From positions 1 through 6,001 of the forward strand of contig JAURQB010000157.1 of NCBI GenBank assembly GCA_030836365.1: a stretch of 6,001 nucleotides of DNA, written 5' to 3'. This DNA is from Bdellovibrionota bacterium. GTDB taxonomy: Bacteria; Bdellovibrionota; Bacteriovoracia; Bacteriovoracales; Bacteriovoracaceae. Below the pieces are notes generated by a model. It was not told the origin of the DNA. It saw only the letters and a program-made list of their open reading frames with translations, and did no database searches. This document shows positions 1-6,001 of the stretch, piece after piece; positions within the stretch are counted from its first letter, which is position 1, and each line of letters opens with the position of its first letter. Both the position numbers and the translations under genes were made by a program.

Positions 1-22
1 ATAGAGATAAAAAATAATAGAT

Positions 23-51
23 ATTATACAAAGCACAACTATTGTCGTGAA
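23..51 (-). promoter_or_regulatory. Candidate sigma-70 promoter for a gene left of the window
   Basis: Minus-strand TTCACG (51-46, 4 of 6 matches to TTGACA), a 17-base spacer, and a perfect TATAAT (28-23). It points out of the window, in the same direction as all genes here, and lies beyond the putative metK terminator, so it would start a new transcription unit. No coding sequence could be assigned in 1-170. The region is very AT-rich, which raises the chance-match rate. Confidence 0.4.
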
Positions 52-99
52 AAAATAGGCAACTTTCCGGAGGTTTTTAAGCCAGAATATATAAATAAA

Positions 100-152
100 C
101 TGTCCGCATATAATTATTAAAGGCATTGCCCAAAATGGTATATAGCGGACAG
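100..152 (-). terminator. Large inverted repeat downstream of metK, possible terminator
   Basis: In minus-strand reading, CTGTCCGC (152-145) pairs perfectly with GCGGACAG (107-100). The stem can extend by five A-T pairs after a single bulged T. The 3' arm is followed by TTTATTTATATATT, a T-rich but interrupted tail, and the 5' arm starts 18 bases beyond the metK stop, so termination of metK transcription is the natural reading. The loop is long for an intrinsic terminator (about 26 bases inside the extended stem) and can form small internal hairpins, such as GGC-AAT-GCC. A structured RNA element or a DNA cruciform site is an alternative. In the plus direction there is no T tract. Confidence 0.4.
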
Positions 153-170
153 CGAGAAGGATATATTGCA

Positions 171-1337
171 TTATTTACAATAATCTTTTAACGCATCAAT
201 ATACTCTAAATTTTCCCAAGTAAAACTCGTATCGTGAGTACGACCGAAATGACCATAAGCAGCCGTAGGAGAATAAATTGGACTTAAAAGATTTAACCTT
301 TCAACAATTGCTCTTGGTCTCATGTCAAAAATCTCGTTCACTCCACTAGTTATCTTTTCGAGATCTACTTTTTCTGTACCGAAAGTATCAACAAGAAAAC
401 TCATCGGCTTTGCGACACCAATTGCATATGCAACTTGAACCAAGGCCTTATCTGCCAAACCAGCTGCTACGATATGCTTTGCCACTTGTCGAGAAGCATA
501 AGCAGCAGACCGATCGACTTTTGAAGGGTCTTTTCCACTAAAAGCACCTCCACCATGAGCGCCATGCCCACCATATGTATCGACAATAATTTTTCGTCCA
601 GTCAAACCGCAGTCTCCCATCGGGCCGCCAATAACAAAGTTACCAGTTGGGTTAATATAGAAATTCGTTTTTGAATCAATTAAATGAGAAGGAACTGTCT
701 TCTTAATGACTTCTTCCATAATTCCTTCTTGCAGCTGAGAAAGACTTAAGTTCTCTGAATGCTGGGAAGAAATAACAATGTTTTCAATTCGCTTTATTTT
801 TCCATCTTCATACTGAGCCGAAACCTGAGTCTTTCCATCTGCTCTCAGCTCACCAATAATCCCTTGTTTTCTAACGTCACTTAGCCTTTTTGCCAGCTGA
901 TTAGAAAGATCAATCGTCAGAGGCATATATGACTCTGTTTCATTAATCGCGTAGCCAAACATAATACCTTGATCTCCAGCTCCTTGCTCAGAGAAAGTTC
1001 CTTCCCCCTCATTTACTCCTTGGGCTATGTCAGGACTTTGCTTATCAAGCGACACCATCACAGAACATGTATTACAATCAAAGCCCTTATCAGAATGATC
1101 GTATCCGATTTCCTTAACCTTATTTCGAACGATCGTTTGAAAATCAATATTCGCTTTTGATGTAATTTCACCGGCCAAAACGACTAACCCTGTTGTGATC
1201 ATTGTTTCACAAGCGACTCTTGATCCAGGATCTTGTTCTAGCATTGCATCTAAAATTGAATCAGATATTTGATCTGCCATCTTATCAGGATGACCTTCGG
1301 TAACTGACTCTGAAGTAAACATATAATTTTTTAACAT
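171..1337 (-). CDS. metK: S-adenosylmethionine synthetase (methionine adenosyltransferase)
   Basis: MetK is the cytosolic enzyme that makes S-adenosylmethionine from methionine and ATP, releasing Pi and PPi; it works as a dimer of dimers with Mg2+ and K+. The 388-residue protein is full length (E. coli about 384). Landmarks are FTSESVTEGHPDK with H16-P-D-K19 (ATP and metal binding), GEGTFSEQGAGDQG (111-124, containing the hallmark GAGDQG), the FVIGGPMGDCGLTGRK stretch (234-249), DTYGGHGAHGGG, the phosphate-loop GGGAFSGKD (262-270), KVDRSAAY (273-280), YAIGVAKP, and YGHFGR near the C-terminus. All key residues I know for the family are present. It starts after a 65-bp gap with its own candidate promoter and a strong SD, but no terminator separates it from the upstream operon, so read-through transcripts are possible. 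I see no SAM riboswitch in the short leader. A possible stem-loop terminator follows the stop. Confidence 0.98.
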   Translation of the reverse strand: MLKNYMFTSESVTEGHPDKMADQISDSILDAMLEQDPGSRVACETMITTGLVVLAGEITSKANIDFQTIVRNKVKEIGYDHSDKGFDCNTCSVMVSLDKQSPDIAQGVNEGEGTFSEQGAGDQGIMFGYAINETESYMPLTIDLSNQLAKRLSDVRKQGIIGELRADGKTQVSAQYEDGKIKRIENIVISSQHSENLSLSQLQEGIMEEVIKKTVPSHLIDSKTNFYINPTGNFVIGGPMGDCGLTGRKIIVDTYGGHGAHGGGAFSGKDPSKVDRSAAYASRQVAKHIVAAGLADKALVQVAYAIGVAKPMSFLVDTFGTEKVDLEKITSGVNEIFDMRPRAIVERLNLLSPIYSPTAAYGHFGRTHDTSFTWENLEYIDALKDYCK

Positions 1338-1346
1338 TTCAAGTAG

Positions 1347-1352
1347 CTCCTT
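1347..1352 (-). promoter_or_regulatory. Strong ribosome binding site of metK
   Basis: AAGGAG in minus-strand reading lies 9 bases before the ATG at 1337-1335. It fixes the start as MLKNYMFTSESV rather than the second Met five codons in, which is nearer to where many MetK proteins begin. It contrasts with the weak SD signals at the ATGA junctions upstream and supports independent translation initiation of metK. Confidence 0.85.
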
Positions 1353-1373
1353 ATACGAGATAATTCGTTGCTA

Positions 1374-1402
1374 ATCATATTACCCATAAAGCGTCTAAGC
1401 AA
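1374..1402 (-). promoter_or_regulatory. Candidate sigma-70 promoter for metK
   Basis: In minus-strand reading, TTGCTT (1402-1397, -35) is followed by a 17-base spacer and TATGAT (1379-1374, -10; 5 of 6 matches to TATAAT). The -35 begins directly after the stop codon of the lipoprotein gene. A start site near 1367 would give a leader of about 30 bases, which is too short for a SAM riboswitch. The -35 matches only TTG of the consensus, so the call rests on the -10, the spacing and the position. AT-rich sequence makes chance matches common. Confidence 0.45.
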
Positions 1403-3070
1403 TCACTTCTCAACAAAATATCTAAAATTATGGGGGTTTCTGTAGCTATATACAAAATTTTTATCGTCAATTACATAGTTCTCATCCCCAACCCTTACTG
1501 TTTGATAAACAAGGCCGGAGGAATCATTAAACGAGTACAGAAATTCATAATCTCGGTTTTTAACACTGTTAATAATATCCTTATCTGTTAACCTCAATCC
1601 TACCTTTTCAGGGAGTGAACTAAATCCACTCCATAAATCAGTCATATCTATTCTTCCAAGCATACTCCCTCTCGAAAAATAGCGGACAGCACCAGTGTCA
1701 ATGTTTTTATCTGCTAAAAGTCTTATGCCAATATCGAGAGCTGTTTCTCTAATCTTTTGCGCTCTACGACTCATGTCCGGACAAAAAACATGATTGGACG
1801 CTGTTAAAAAGTAATAAGTGAAAGAGAACTCTCCCTCTTTTAACATTAGGTTTAACCACGGGAAGTTCTGATGAGAAATTCCTCTAGCCTCAATATACTT
1901 AAAGATAGAATCTTTAGGCCCTATTGAGCTATAAAATTTTAATTTTGACCGATTAAAAACGACTTTTAGAACTTCTTCTTTTTCTAAATCACCAGGATCA
2001 GTTGTTCCGCCAACCTCATTTAAAATAATTGTATCCATTACGTATAGCATTCTATTCAATTTATTTTGCTTAATCCAAAACTCATAAACATCAGCTTGTT
2101 TTTTATAAACGAAATCTTTTAAATTTTGTCTAGATCTCCCCTTTCCATCTAGGAACTTCTCTAGAGATATTTTCTCATCGTCTATGCTGACTTCACCTTT
2201 TAATATCCCCAAATAAAACAAATACATCTTTTCAGTAGATCGCTCCCATCGAGTAAGTCTCTTAATAATTAAACTTTTATCAAATTCAAGATAATCAGAA
2301 ATTCTCTCAAGTAGCCATTCAAGATCATATCTCATATCTTCATTAATAAATGATTCCCGCTGATTTTCAAGAGATCGAATGTAGGTAGTATTAACAAGAG
2401 TTCTAATACTGCGATCATTTCCTCTCCATCGAGGGTGCCTGACTCCATCTTCAACAAGCTTTCTCATAAAAAAAATTTCATTCGCGCGTTTCTTTCCAAT
2501 CTCGTCCTGGCGAGCTTTAAAGCTATCATAATGTTGACGCATTTTTTTATGGTCAGCTGGAAATTTATAAGTATGTAAAAAATAAATCTCATTATAAGCA
2601 CTTCTTAAGCGTTGATAAAAGTCCTGTAACTTACGGAATGACAACTTTCTAATTGCAACTTTTTGCTTAGGATTTGTTTCTTCGTGATACCTTCTCTTGA
2701 AGCCCACTAAGAGTTTAATATCTTTTTGCAAATTTTTTATTTTAGATGCCTTGGATCTGAGCATGTCATCGCTTTTAATTTTTTCGATATTACTGTTAAT
2801 CCATTGTTTTTTATTTCGTACGGCGGGAAGCATCTTTTGGATTGTATTAGTATCTAATTTTTCTGACAACGTTAGTGGTATATAAAACCCACCCCTGTTG
2901 GTTTGCTTTGTGTACTCCCAAAATAACCGACTATCTTTTGATGTACACATTTGCTTTCTGAATTTGCGTAATGTTTTTTGATAATTTTTGATAGCATCTT
3001 TATTCCCAGCAATGGAAGTATTACAACTATATAAAAAAAGTAAGAATATTACTTTACACTGTAATTTCAT
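1403..3070 (-). CDS. Exported protein, probable lipoprotein, with a possible divergent SleB-like (Hydrolase_2) C-terminal domain
   Basis: I do not recognise this 555-residue protein as a named family. The N-terminus MKLQCKVIFLLFLYSC has a short charged region, a hydrophobic core and a lipobox-like L13-Y-S-C16; Tyr at -2 is atypical, and signal peptidase I cleavage after S19-I-A21 is an alternative. Either way it is exported. Residues ~25-330 are strongly basic and look mostly helical, rich in Lys, Arg, Glu and aromatics. From ~343 there is a pattern like SleB cell-wall hydrolases: a Glu in LNEVGG (E352, position of the SleB catalytic Glu), then EEVLKVVFNR (365-374, like the VAxVxxNR helix), GEFSFT (413-418), a helix RAQKIRETALDIGIRLLA, and TGAVRYFSR (459-467, like the tGAxyfh strand), then W480. 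If correct, it cleaves peptidoglycan glycan strands in the periplasm. The ATG overlaps the mpl stop as ATGA without a clear SD, so translation is probably coupled. The export and operon reading is firm; the enzyme assignment is tentative. Confidence 0.9.
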   Translation of the reverse strand: MKLQCKVIFLLFLYSCNTSIAGNKDAIKNYQKTLRKFRKQMCTSKDSRLFWEYTKQTNRGGFYIPLTLSEKLDTNTIQKMLPAVRNKKQWINSNIEKIKSDDMLRSKASKIKNLQKDIKLLVGFKRRYHEETNPKQKVAIRKLSFRKLQDFYQRLRSAYNEIYFLHTYKFPADHKKMRQHYDSFKARQDEIGKKRANEIFFMRKLVEDGVRHPRWRGNDRSIRTLVNTTYIRSLENQRESFINEDMRYDLEWLLERISDYLEFDKSLIIKRLTRWERSTEKMYLFYLGILKGEVSIDDEKISLEKFLDGKGRSRQNLKDFVYKKQADVYEFWIKQNKLNRMLYVMDTIILNEVGGTTDPGDLEKEEVLKVVFNRSKLKFYSSIGPKDSIFKYIEARGISHQNFPWLNLMLKEGEFSFTYYFLTASNHVFCPDMSRRAQKIRETALDIGIRLLADKNIDTGAVRYFSRGSMLGRIDMTDLWSGFSSLPEKVGLRLTDKDIINSVKNRDYEFLYSFNDSSGLVYQTVRVGDENYVIDDKNFVYSYRNPHNFRYFVEK

Positions 3071-4491
3071 TTTTCAACCACACCACAGGAGAAAAGGTTT
3101 AAAACCTTACCATTACTTAAAGAGACAATCACTTTATGGTCACTTGAAAGATCTCTTAAATGCTTCGTCAATTCCTCAAGAGTTGAAGTGAGGAAAACTT
3201 TCTTTCCTATTTTTTCAAGATCATTTTTTAGTTGCTCAATATTTAAATCTCCACCAGAAAGAATAGTGCTTTTACCTTTAGGAGGTATAATTAAGACCAC
3301 TGAAGCTCCGTCAAACGAATCAATAAACCTACTCTGAAAAAGGTCACTCCTTGCGGTACTGGACGCGGGCTCAAAAATACAGACAATTTCCTTTTTTGGG
3401 TATTTCGCCCGAACAGTTTGTAACGTTTTAGCAACAGCAGTAGGATGATGAGCAAAGTCATCTATTACAATGGCTCCTTGAATTTCACCTCGTACTTCTT
3501 GACGCCTTTTTACTAAACTTAATTCTTTAACGGCGTCCACAATCCCGGTCTTATCAAAACCTAATTGATGTGCAAGTAGTATAATGGATGAGAGATTTAA
3601 AATGTTATGGCCATTGTCTAAGTTTGTTTTAAATTGAACATCCTCATTACCTAGATTTAACCTAAAAACCGTCTCACTAGGCTTAGAGGAGATTACTTTT
3701 GGCCCGTATCTGACACTTTCGTCTTGATATTTTTGGTGGAATATATATTGTTCACATAAATCCCTTGTCATTTCATAGTCTAAATTCACGACTTTCGTTT
3801 CAAGTTTTGTATTTAGTAATTTTTCAAATGAATTAATCATTTCTGATTCATCTTCAAATATATCTGCATGATCATATTCAAGACTAGTTAAAATCAAGTG
3901 ATTAATTTCATAATGAAGGAACTTCGACGTTTTTTCAAAATACGCTGTATCGTATTCATCTGCTTCAATAAAAAACAACTTATCTTTTCCAACTTTAGCA
4001 GATGGACCGCTAGGAAGAACGCCTCCAATTAAATATCCAACGTCGACTCCTAATTTATTAAATACTTGAACACCTAGATATGTTGTTGTTGTTTTTCCGT
4101 GAGTACCAGCAATTCCCACAACCTCTTTTTTATTTAATAACAACCCCCCCAACGCCTGAGGAAAACTCGTTAATTTAACCCCAAGACCTTCTAATCTAGT
4201 CGCGTCTGCACTATTTTTTGGAACAACATTTCCAACAATGATTAAATCAAAAGATTGGAGATATTCATCTGAGCAATCTGAAATTTTTTTTAAAGAAATA
4301 TTTGATTCTTCTAGGTAAGTGGACATTGGTGGATAAAATTCATTATCCCCGCCTTCTACATGAAACCCTGCTTCCTTTAGCATCGTCGCGGCAGCTCCCA
4401 TTCCCGTTCCGCATACTCTGAAAAAAAATATTTTTTTAATTTGCTCTCTATCACTGATGAGTTCTTTTGTTGTATTGAATATTTTTTTCAT
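3067..4491 (-). CDS. mpl: UDP-N-acetylmuramate:L-alanyl-gamma-D-glutamyl-meso-diaminopimelate ligase (murein tripeptide ligase)
   Basis: Mpl is a cytosolic, MurC-related ATP-dependent ligase that joins recycled L-Ala-gamma-D-Glu-mDAP tripeptide to UDP-MurNAc, bypassing MurC, MurD and MurE. With the ATG at 4491 it has 474 residues, near the usual ~455-460. Domains in order: N-terminal UDP-binding Rossmann part with C27-GTGMG and the Mpl-typical YPPMST (53-58); central ATPase with P-loop G129-THGKTTT, IEADEYDTAYFEK (175-187) and LEYDHADIF (204-212); C-terminal ligase domain with VKRRQEVRGE (327-336) and DDFAHHPTA (344-352). YPPMST and EADEYDTAYF distinguish it from MurC. An in-frame TTG at 4503 would add MGNE. 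I prefer the ATG because it forms the same ATGA overlap with the upstream stop that is seen at the other two junctions. The next gene's ATG overlaps the mpl stop in the same way. The presence of mpl implies active cell-wall recycling with DAP-type peptidoglycan. Confidence 0.95.
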   Translation of the reverse strand: MKKIFNTTKELISDREQIKKIFFFRVCGTGMGAAATMLKEAGFHVEGGDNEFYPPMSTYLEESNISLKKISDCSDEYLQSFDLIIVGNVVPKNSADATRLEGLGVKLTSFPQALGGLLLNKKEVVGIAGTHGKTTTTYLGVQVFNKLGVDVGYLIGGVLPSGPSAKVGKDKLFFIEADEYDTAYFEKTSKFLHYEINHLILTSLEYDHADIFEDESEMINSFEKLLNTKLETKVVNLDYEMTRDLCEQYIFHQKYQDESVRYGPKVISSKPSETVFRLNLGNEDVQFKTNLDNGHNILNLSSIILLAHQLGFDKTGIVDAVKELSLVKRRQEVRGEIQGAIVIDDFAHHPTAVAKTLQTVRAKYPKKEIVCIFEPASSTARSDLFQSRFIDSFDGASVVLIIPPKGKSTILSGGDLNIEQLKNDLEKIGKKVFLTSTLEELTKHLRDLSSDHKVIVSLSNGKVLNLFSCGVVEK

Positions 4492-5405
4492 CTCGTTTCC
4501 CAATATAAGTTACCTAAAGCTCGACGGACTTGATTTAAATTGTTTTTATTATACCAACCATCTCGAGTGCAATTGCTTAGTATTACTACGCCCTTTCTTG
4601 CTTCACAATCAACCCAAAAACTTGTGCCAGTAAAACCAAGGTGCCCAACAGTATAATCACTGCATGAACTTCCGGCAAAAGTTGAAGATTTCTCAATTAC
4701 CCTATCCCATGCATTGATAAAACGCTCCGGCATTTCTTTTTTAATTTTGTCTTTAAAGTATGAAGTTAGTGAAAAATTTTTTTCTAGATTAAGAAGTGTA
4801 CGACATAAACCATTTAGGGTTGAAAAAAGACCTGCGTGAGAAACTTTTTCTTTGATTGCCCAAGCGTTTGGATCATGCACATCCCCAACAATTGGTTTAT
4901 AAGACCTCTCTCCCGTTTTGAAACATCTAGACTTATCAACAACACTCCAATGACAAACCTCCTCATCCCAATACTTTGCACACTCTTCGTATAAATTTTT
5001 GTTTGTCTGATTTTCAAATTCAAGCTGGGCCCTAATCGCACCGAAGTCTGAATATAATGTGCTGTTTTTTTTAATTTCATAGGACATAATTTGCTCGCGA
5101 TAATTACTTCTCGCGAGTAACCCCCATGAAGGAATTCCGGATTGATGATTTAGTAACAAGGTATTATTTTTGTTTAAAATATCTGGTTCAATAAACTGTA
5201 TGAGCCCAATAGTTAAAGGCTTTGTCACCGATGCGAGGTCATAAAAATATTCAGTCTCACTACTAATTAATTTCTCATTACTAGAGATAAAAGAAAAAGC
5301 TTCAAAATTATTATTGGAAAAATCAATAAACCCAACAGAAATTCCATCGACATCACCCGCAAGCGGATGATTCAATAAATATTTTTGCAGCTTTTCCCCA
5401 GTCAT
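4488..5405 (-). CDS. Cytosolic serine hydrolase, class C beta-lactamase / penicillin-binding-protein family
   Basis: This 305-residue protein has the beta-lactamase-fold active-site motifs: SxxK as S59-V-T-K62 (nucleophile and general base) inside DLASVTKPLT, then LLLNHQSGIP (83-92), Y118-S-D120 in place of YxN, VHDPNAWA (175-183), HAGLFST (190-196), and H255-L-G257 in GHLGFTGTSFWVD, replacing the KTG box. The family contains D-aminopeptidases, DD-peptidases, esterases and beta-lactamases, so the substrate cannot be read from the motifs. The N-terminus (MTGEKLQKYLLNHPLAG) has no signal peptide or membrane segment and the protein has seven cysteines, which favours the cytosol. It is somewhat shorter than typical AmpC or EstB enzymes. 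The ATG overlaps the ppdK stop and its own TGA overlaps the mpl ATG, both as ATGA. The SD before the start is weak (AAGAA close to ATG), so coupling to ppdK translation is likely. The neighbouring mpl makes a role in muropeptide trimming plausible, but that is inference. Confidence 0.88.
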   Translation of the reverse strand: MTGEKLQKYLLNHPLAGDVDGISVGFIDFSNNNFEAFSFISSNEKLISSETEYFYDLASVTKPLTIGLIQFIEPDILNKNNTLLLNHQSGIPSWGLLARSNYREQIMSYEIKKNSTLYSDFGAIRAQLEFENQTNKNLYEECAKYWDEEVCHWSVVDKSRCFKTGERSYKPIVGDVHDPNAWAIKEKVSHAGLFSTLNGLCRTLLNLEKNFSLTSYFKDKIKKEMPERFINAWDRVIEKSSTFAGSSCSDYTVGHLGFTGTSFWVDCEARKGVVILSNCTRDGWYNKNNLNQVRRALGNLYWETR

Positions 5406-6001
5406 TTTCTTAACGCAGATTGAGCCGCGGCCAAGCGAGCGATAGGCACCCTAAAAGGCGAACAGCTTATATATTCAAGATTTATTTCCTGACAAAACTT
5501 TATTGATTCGGGGTCTCCTCCATGTTCGCCACAAATTCCCACATGCAATTTAGAATTTCCGGCCCGGCCTTCCTCTGTCGCAAGTTTCACTAGGTATCCC
5601 ACTCCATCTCGATCGAGATGAGAAAATGGATCCTTCGGAAAAACTTCTCTTTCAATATATGAAGGTAAAAACTTACCACCGTCGTCACGAGAAATTCCAT
5701 AAGTTGTTTGAGTTAGGTCATTTGTTCCGAAAGAAAAGAAATCTGCATCTTGAGCAATGCCTTTTGCCAAGATTGCGGCCCGAGGTATTTCTATCATCGT
5801 GCCAATTTTGTAATTAATTTTATCAACCTCAGGGTTTTTCTCCATAAGCGCATTAATCTCTTCCAAAATAATTTTTTTAACCTCTTTAAACTCCTGGATT
5901 GAAGCAATTAATGGCACCATTATTTCTGGCGTCACTTCAACTCCTGATTTGTGACAATCAATCGCGGCTTGCATGATCGCTCTCGTTTGAAATTGGTAAA
6001 T
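5402..6001 (-). CDS. ppdK: Pyruvate phosphate dikinase, C-terminal part (5' end outside window)
   Basis: This gene encodes the C-terminal PEP/pyruvate-binding TIM-barrel domain of pyruvate phosphate dikinase, a cytosolic enzyme that interconverts pyruvate + ATP + Pi and PEP + AMP + PPi. About 199 residues plus the TGA stop are visible. The frame stays open to the window edge, reading IYQFQTRAIMQAAIDCHK, so the Met at 5974 is internal and not the start. Family landmarks, in order, are PEIMVPL, GTMIEIPRAA (metal-binding Glu), FFSFGTNDLTQ (substrate-binding Asn-Asp), SRDDGGKFLP, VGICGEHGGDPESIKFC (catalytic Cys of the pyruvate half-reaction) and SCSPFRVPIARLAAAQ at the C-terminus. The CGEHGGDPES and SRDD..KFLP signatures separate it from PpsA and PtsI. 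Its TGA overlaps the next gene's ATG by 4 bases (ATGA), so it appears to be upstream in the same operon. No damage is seen in the visible part; the N-terminal ATP-grasp and phosphohistidine domains must lie beyond 6001. Confidence 0.96.
   Translation of the reverse strand: MYQFQTRAIMQAAIDCHKSGVEVTPEIMVPLIASIQEFKEVKKIILEEINALMEKNPEVDKINYKIGTMIEIPRAAILAKGIAQDADFFSFGTNDLTQTTYGISRDDGGKFLPSYIEREVFPKDPFSHLDRDGVGYLVKLATEEGRAGNSKLHVGICGEHGGDPESIKFCQEINLEYISCSPFRVPIARLAAAQSALRK

Noticed and set aside
64..76. TTTCCGGAGG, a small palindrome around TCCGGA, considered as an operator or as part of a terminator.
   Set aside because: The symmetry covers only six central bases and no matching second site or T tract accompanies it.
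969..1160. Plus-strand ORF opposite metK, and similar short plus-strand ORFs at 2697-2885, 2988-3191 and 5626-5817.
   Set aside because: They lie antisense to well-supported genes, or mostly so, and show no domain motifs or ribosome binding evidence that I could find.
1331..1387. An 18-codon minus-strand ORF (MGNMISNELSRIRSYLKC) that overlaps the metK start and could be a leader peptide.
   Set aside because: No Shine-Dalgarno precedes it, its ATG lies upstream of the predicted metK transcript start, and it is not rich in methionine. Likely chance.
1338..1402. A SAM-sensing riboswitch before metK.
   Set aside because: The gap is only 65 bases, the predicted leader about 30, and no paired elements of a known SAM class are visible.
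1680..1690. The 11-mer TAGCGGACAGC also occurs at 143-153, in the inverted repeat after metK.
   Set aside because: A few 11-base repeats are expected by chance in 6 kb; this copy is inside a coding region and lacks the partner arm.
4492..4503. A TTG start for mpl that would add four residues.
   Set aside because: The ATG at 4491 makes the same ATGA overlap as the two other junctions and begins a sensible Mpl N-terminus.
4814..5080. An 88-residue minus-strand ORF inside the serine hydrolase gene.
   Set aside because: It is an out-of-frame shadow of a gene with intact catalytic motifs.

Overview
The window is an AT-rich bacterial chromosome segment in which every supported gene lies on the minus strand, so the order of transcription runs from high to low coordinates. 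Low GC, a Mpl-type muropeptide ligase (implying a Gram-negative DAP-type wall), PpdK and a likely lipoprotein would fit a marine Bdellovibrio/Halobacteriovorax-like lineage. That assignment is an impression from protein style, not a demonstrated one.

Layout in transcription order: (1) the 3' third or less of ppdK, pyruvate phosphate dikinase, cut by the window edge at 6001; (2) a 305-residue class C beta-lactamase-family serine hydrolase without an export signal (5405-4488); (3) mpl, the murein tripeptide ligase (4491-3067); (4) a 555-residue exported protein, probably a lipoprotein, with no immediately recognised family (3070-1403), whose C-terminal part carries a pattern like a divergent SleB/Hydrolase_2 cell-wall lytic domain; (5) after a 65-bp gap with a candidate promoter and a strong ribosome binding site, metK, S-adenosylmethionine synthetase (1337-171); (6) a 170-bp tail with a large inverted repeat that may terminate metK transcription and a candidate minus-strand promoter for a gene off the left edge.

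Genes 1 to 4 are joined by three consecutive 4-base ATGA stop/start overlaps, with weak Shine-Dalgarno signals at the two junctions that can be read clearly. This suggests one mRNA with translational coupling. Functionally, the two central genes and perhaps the lipoprotein point to peptidoglycan turnover. If the SleB-like reading is right, an exported lytic enzyme would release muropeptides. A cytosolic serine hydrolase could trim peptides. Mpl would re-attach the L-Ala-D-Glu-DAP tripeptide to UDP-MurNAc. The link to ppdK is positional only. metK looks like a separately promoted housekeeping gene, although no terminator separates it from the operon.
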